This document shows positions 62,862-64,000 of a stretch of 64,000 nucleotides of DNA, piece after piece. The stretch spans positions 1,364,001-1,428,000 of the forward strand of contig CP115858.1 in assembly GCA_027920525.1 (NCBI GenBank), read 5' to 3'. The position numbers and the translations under genes are program-made. Each line of letters starts with the position of its first letter. Within the stretch, counting starts at the first letter, position 1. The notes under the pieces were generated by a model. It ran no database searches. It worked only from the letters and a program-made list of their open reading frames with translations, and was not told where the DNA came from. Source of the stretch: Chryseobacterium daecheongense (lineage in GTDB: Bacteria > Bacteroidota > Bacteroidia > Flavobacteriales > Weeksellaceae).

Positions 62862-63425
62862 ATGAAACAAAAATTTGAAAACTTATGTCTTAAGATCAAT
62901 ATATGGTTATTTATAGTACCAATGGGTATACTATTCGGAATAATGTCTTTTTTTCTTATTCCGGGTCTGCAGGCGCACCTTGGCACTACCCAGCTTTTGG
63001 ACACCATGTTCAGTGGATATTCTACGGAATATGCCGAATATTTAATGCAGAAACTCGGTCATGAAGGAAGACATTCCTATCTGTCTCTTGAGCTATATGC
63101 AGATGTCCCGTTTATTTTCTTTTATGTGACAGTATTTACCCTTCTTACCGTGCGATTACTTATCAAAAACAGATTATGGAATAGCTGGTTCCGGTTTATT
63201 GCTTTTCTTCCGTTACTGGCTGGAATTTTCGATTGGTTAGAAAATAGTATGATCATTAGTGTACTTATTCAATATCCTGATATTAACGGCAAATTGATAT
63301 CAATATCATCATTTGCTACGCATATGAAAGGATGTTTTCTTATACTGATGTTTCTCTCATTGCTTCTGAATTTAATGATGATATTATACAGATTCATTGT
63401 TTCCAAAAGTAATCATGATTTTTAA
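62862..63425 (+). CDS. Four-helix membrane protein of unknown function
   Basis: 187 residues with four transmembrane helices: WLFIVPMGILFGIMSFFLIP, FIFFYVTVFTLLTVRLLI, FIAFLPLLAGIFDWLENSM and CFLILMFLSLLLNLMMILY. An extracytoplasmic loop after helix 1 has GLQAHLGTTQLLDTMF and YSTEYAEYLMQKLG. No family recognised. Divergent from the PAS/LuxR regulator, which may control it. Confidence 0.7.
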   Translation: MKQKFENLCLKINIWLFIVPMGILFGIMSFFLIPGLQAHLGTTQLLDTMFSGYSTEYAEYLMQKLGHEGRHSYLSLELYADVPFIFFYVTVFTLLTVRLLIKNRLWNSWFRFIAFLPLLAGIFDWLENSMIISVLIQYPDINGKLISISSFATHMKGCFLILMFLSLLLNLMMILYRFIVSKSNHDF

Positions 63426-63510
63426 TGCCCCCATACTTCTTAATTTCTGTAGAAAAATCGGGGTACTGTATATTGCAGCGCTTGATACAATATCAAAATT
63501 GTAAATAAAA

Positions 63511-63533
63511 AAATCCCGGATGATCCGGGATTT
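63511..63533. terminator. Bidirectional terminator
   Basis: AAATCCCGGAT (63511-63521) pairs with ATCCGGGATTT (63523-63533), with A and T tracts on the two sides. Lies between convergent genes. Confidence 0.85.
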
Positions 63534-63551
63534 TTTTTCTTGTATCTCAAT

Positions 63552-64000
63552 TTATTTGATCTCCACAGGAACTGAGATTTTATCCCAATCCATTGTGAAT
63601 CCATTACTGTTGATTTTATACACTAAATTTTCCTGTGTTGCCGGTAAAGCTTTTGTTTTTACATCAACACGTAAAGCATCTTTTGCCTGTTCGTATTTGT
63701 AAGCACCCCATTGTTTCGGCTCTTTGTTGAAAATTGCAGTCCATGTTCCACTTTCTTTAGGAATCAGGAAGAAGCTGTATTTCCCTGCAGGCAGCGGTTT
63801 ACCCTGAACAGTAATATTTTTATCCGTTTCAAAAGTAGTTGCTTCATTAGCTCCCGCACGCCAAACTTTATCGTAAGCTTCCAAACCACCCCAGATGGTA
63901 CGCCCTTTAACAGAAGGGCTACTATAGTTTATGGTAATGGTGGCATCTTTAATTTTTCCCGTAGCAGTAGCCGGAGGGCTGGCAGGCTTTTTAGTGTCCT
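63552..64000 (-). CDS. DUF2911 protein (partial at right edge)
   Basis: The frame is open to the right edge, so the N-terminus with its probable signal peptide is missing. Visible parts are [58 protein letters not shown] and [17 protein letters not shown] at the end. These match DUF2911, a secreted all-beta family common in Bacteroidota. Function unknown. Confidence 0.88.
   Translation of the reverse strand, partial: DTKKPASPPATATGKIKDATITINYSSPSVKGRTIWGGLEAYDKVWRAGANEATTFETDKNITVQGKPLPAGKYSFFLIPKESGTWTAIFNKEPKQWGAYKYEQAKDALRVDVKTKALPATQENLVYKINSNGFTMDWDKISVPVEIK

Overview
The window looks like a chromosomal segment of a Flavobacteriia member, most likely Chryseobacterium or a close relative. 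Evidence: low G+C, start-proximal TAnnTTTG promoter motifs in place of sigma70 -10 boxes, typical Bacteroidota lipoprotein and Sec signals, DUF2490, SpecificRecomb, DUF721 beside recF, and LytTR/LytS pairs. The genus is inferred from overall gene style, not from a marker gene. Layout: 1-27.8 kb is mostly ordinary chromosome. It holds a partial secreted propeller-like protein, tandem glutaminyl-cyclase-like lipoproteins, an ion-homeostasis operon (DoxX-like, NTF2-like, DUF2490, bestrophin, Na+/H+ antiporter, SRPBCC), a VOC/SRPBCC cassette, a TolC-HlyD-ABC permease efflux operon, a protease-inhibitor pair (ecotin plus a very large alpha-2-macroglobulin that lacks its thioester), recF with its neighbours, mtgA and a binding-protein lipoprotein. 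From 27.9 to 45.5 kb lies an accessory island at a tRNA-Arg(ACG) gene. Three copies of a right-end-like repeat, each followed by a piece resembling the tRNA 3' end and a hairpin, suggest tandem integrated elements without an integrase. The island holds an intact IS982-family element with a 7-bp target duplication, a LytTR two-component pair, cytochrome b561 plus a catalase-like peroxidase, a ClC channel, HxlR/AraC-controlled oxidoreductases, a nitrilase, and many gene remnants. From 45.6 to 50.3 kb are a hybrid histidine kinase and a small kinase/LuxR-type regulator pair. From 50.9 to 59.1 kb is the most interesting region: four pilin-like paralogs, a PapD-like chaperone, an outer-membrane usher-like beta-barrel protein and a two-part tip-adhesin-like protein. 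The pilins and the adhesin share the same C-terminal strand motif, and three pilins carry the same upstream promoter/operator block. Together these suggest a chaperone-usher-like surface fibre system in Bacteroidota. The remaining 5 kb holds a hypothetical protein, an AraC-SDR module, a LuxR-type regulator, a membrane protein and a partial DUF2911 protein. A recurring theme is AraC paralogs of one subfamily linked to an oxidoreductase (ALDH, aldo/keto reductase, SDR); the ALDH, the aldo/keto reductase-AraC operon and the AraC-SDR operon each have a 22-23 bp direct repeat upstream. All functional statements rest on reading motifs by eye; no searches were run.
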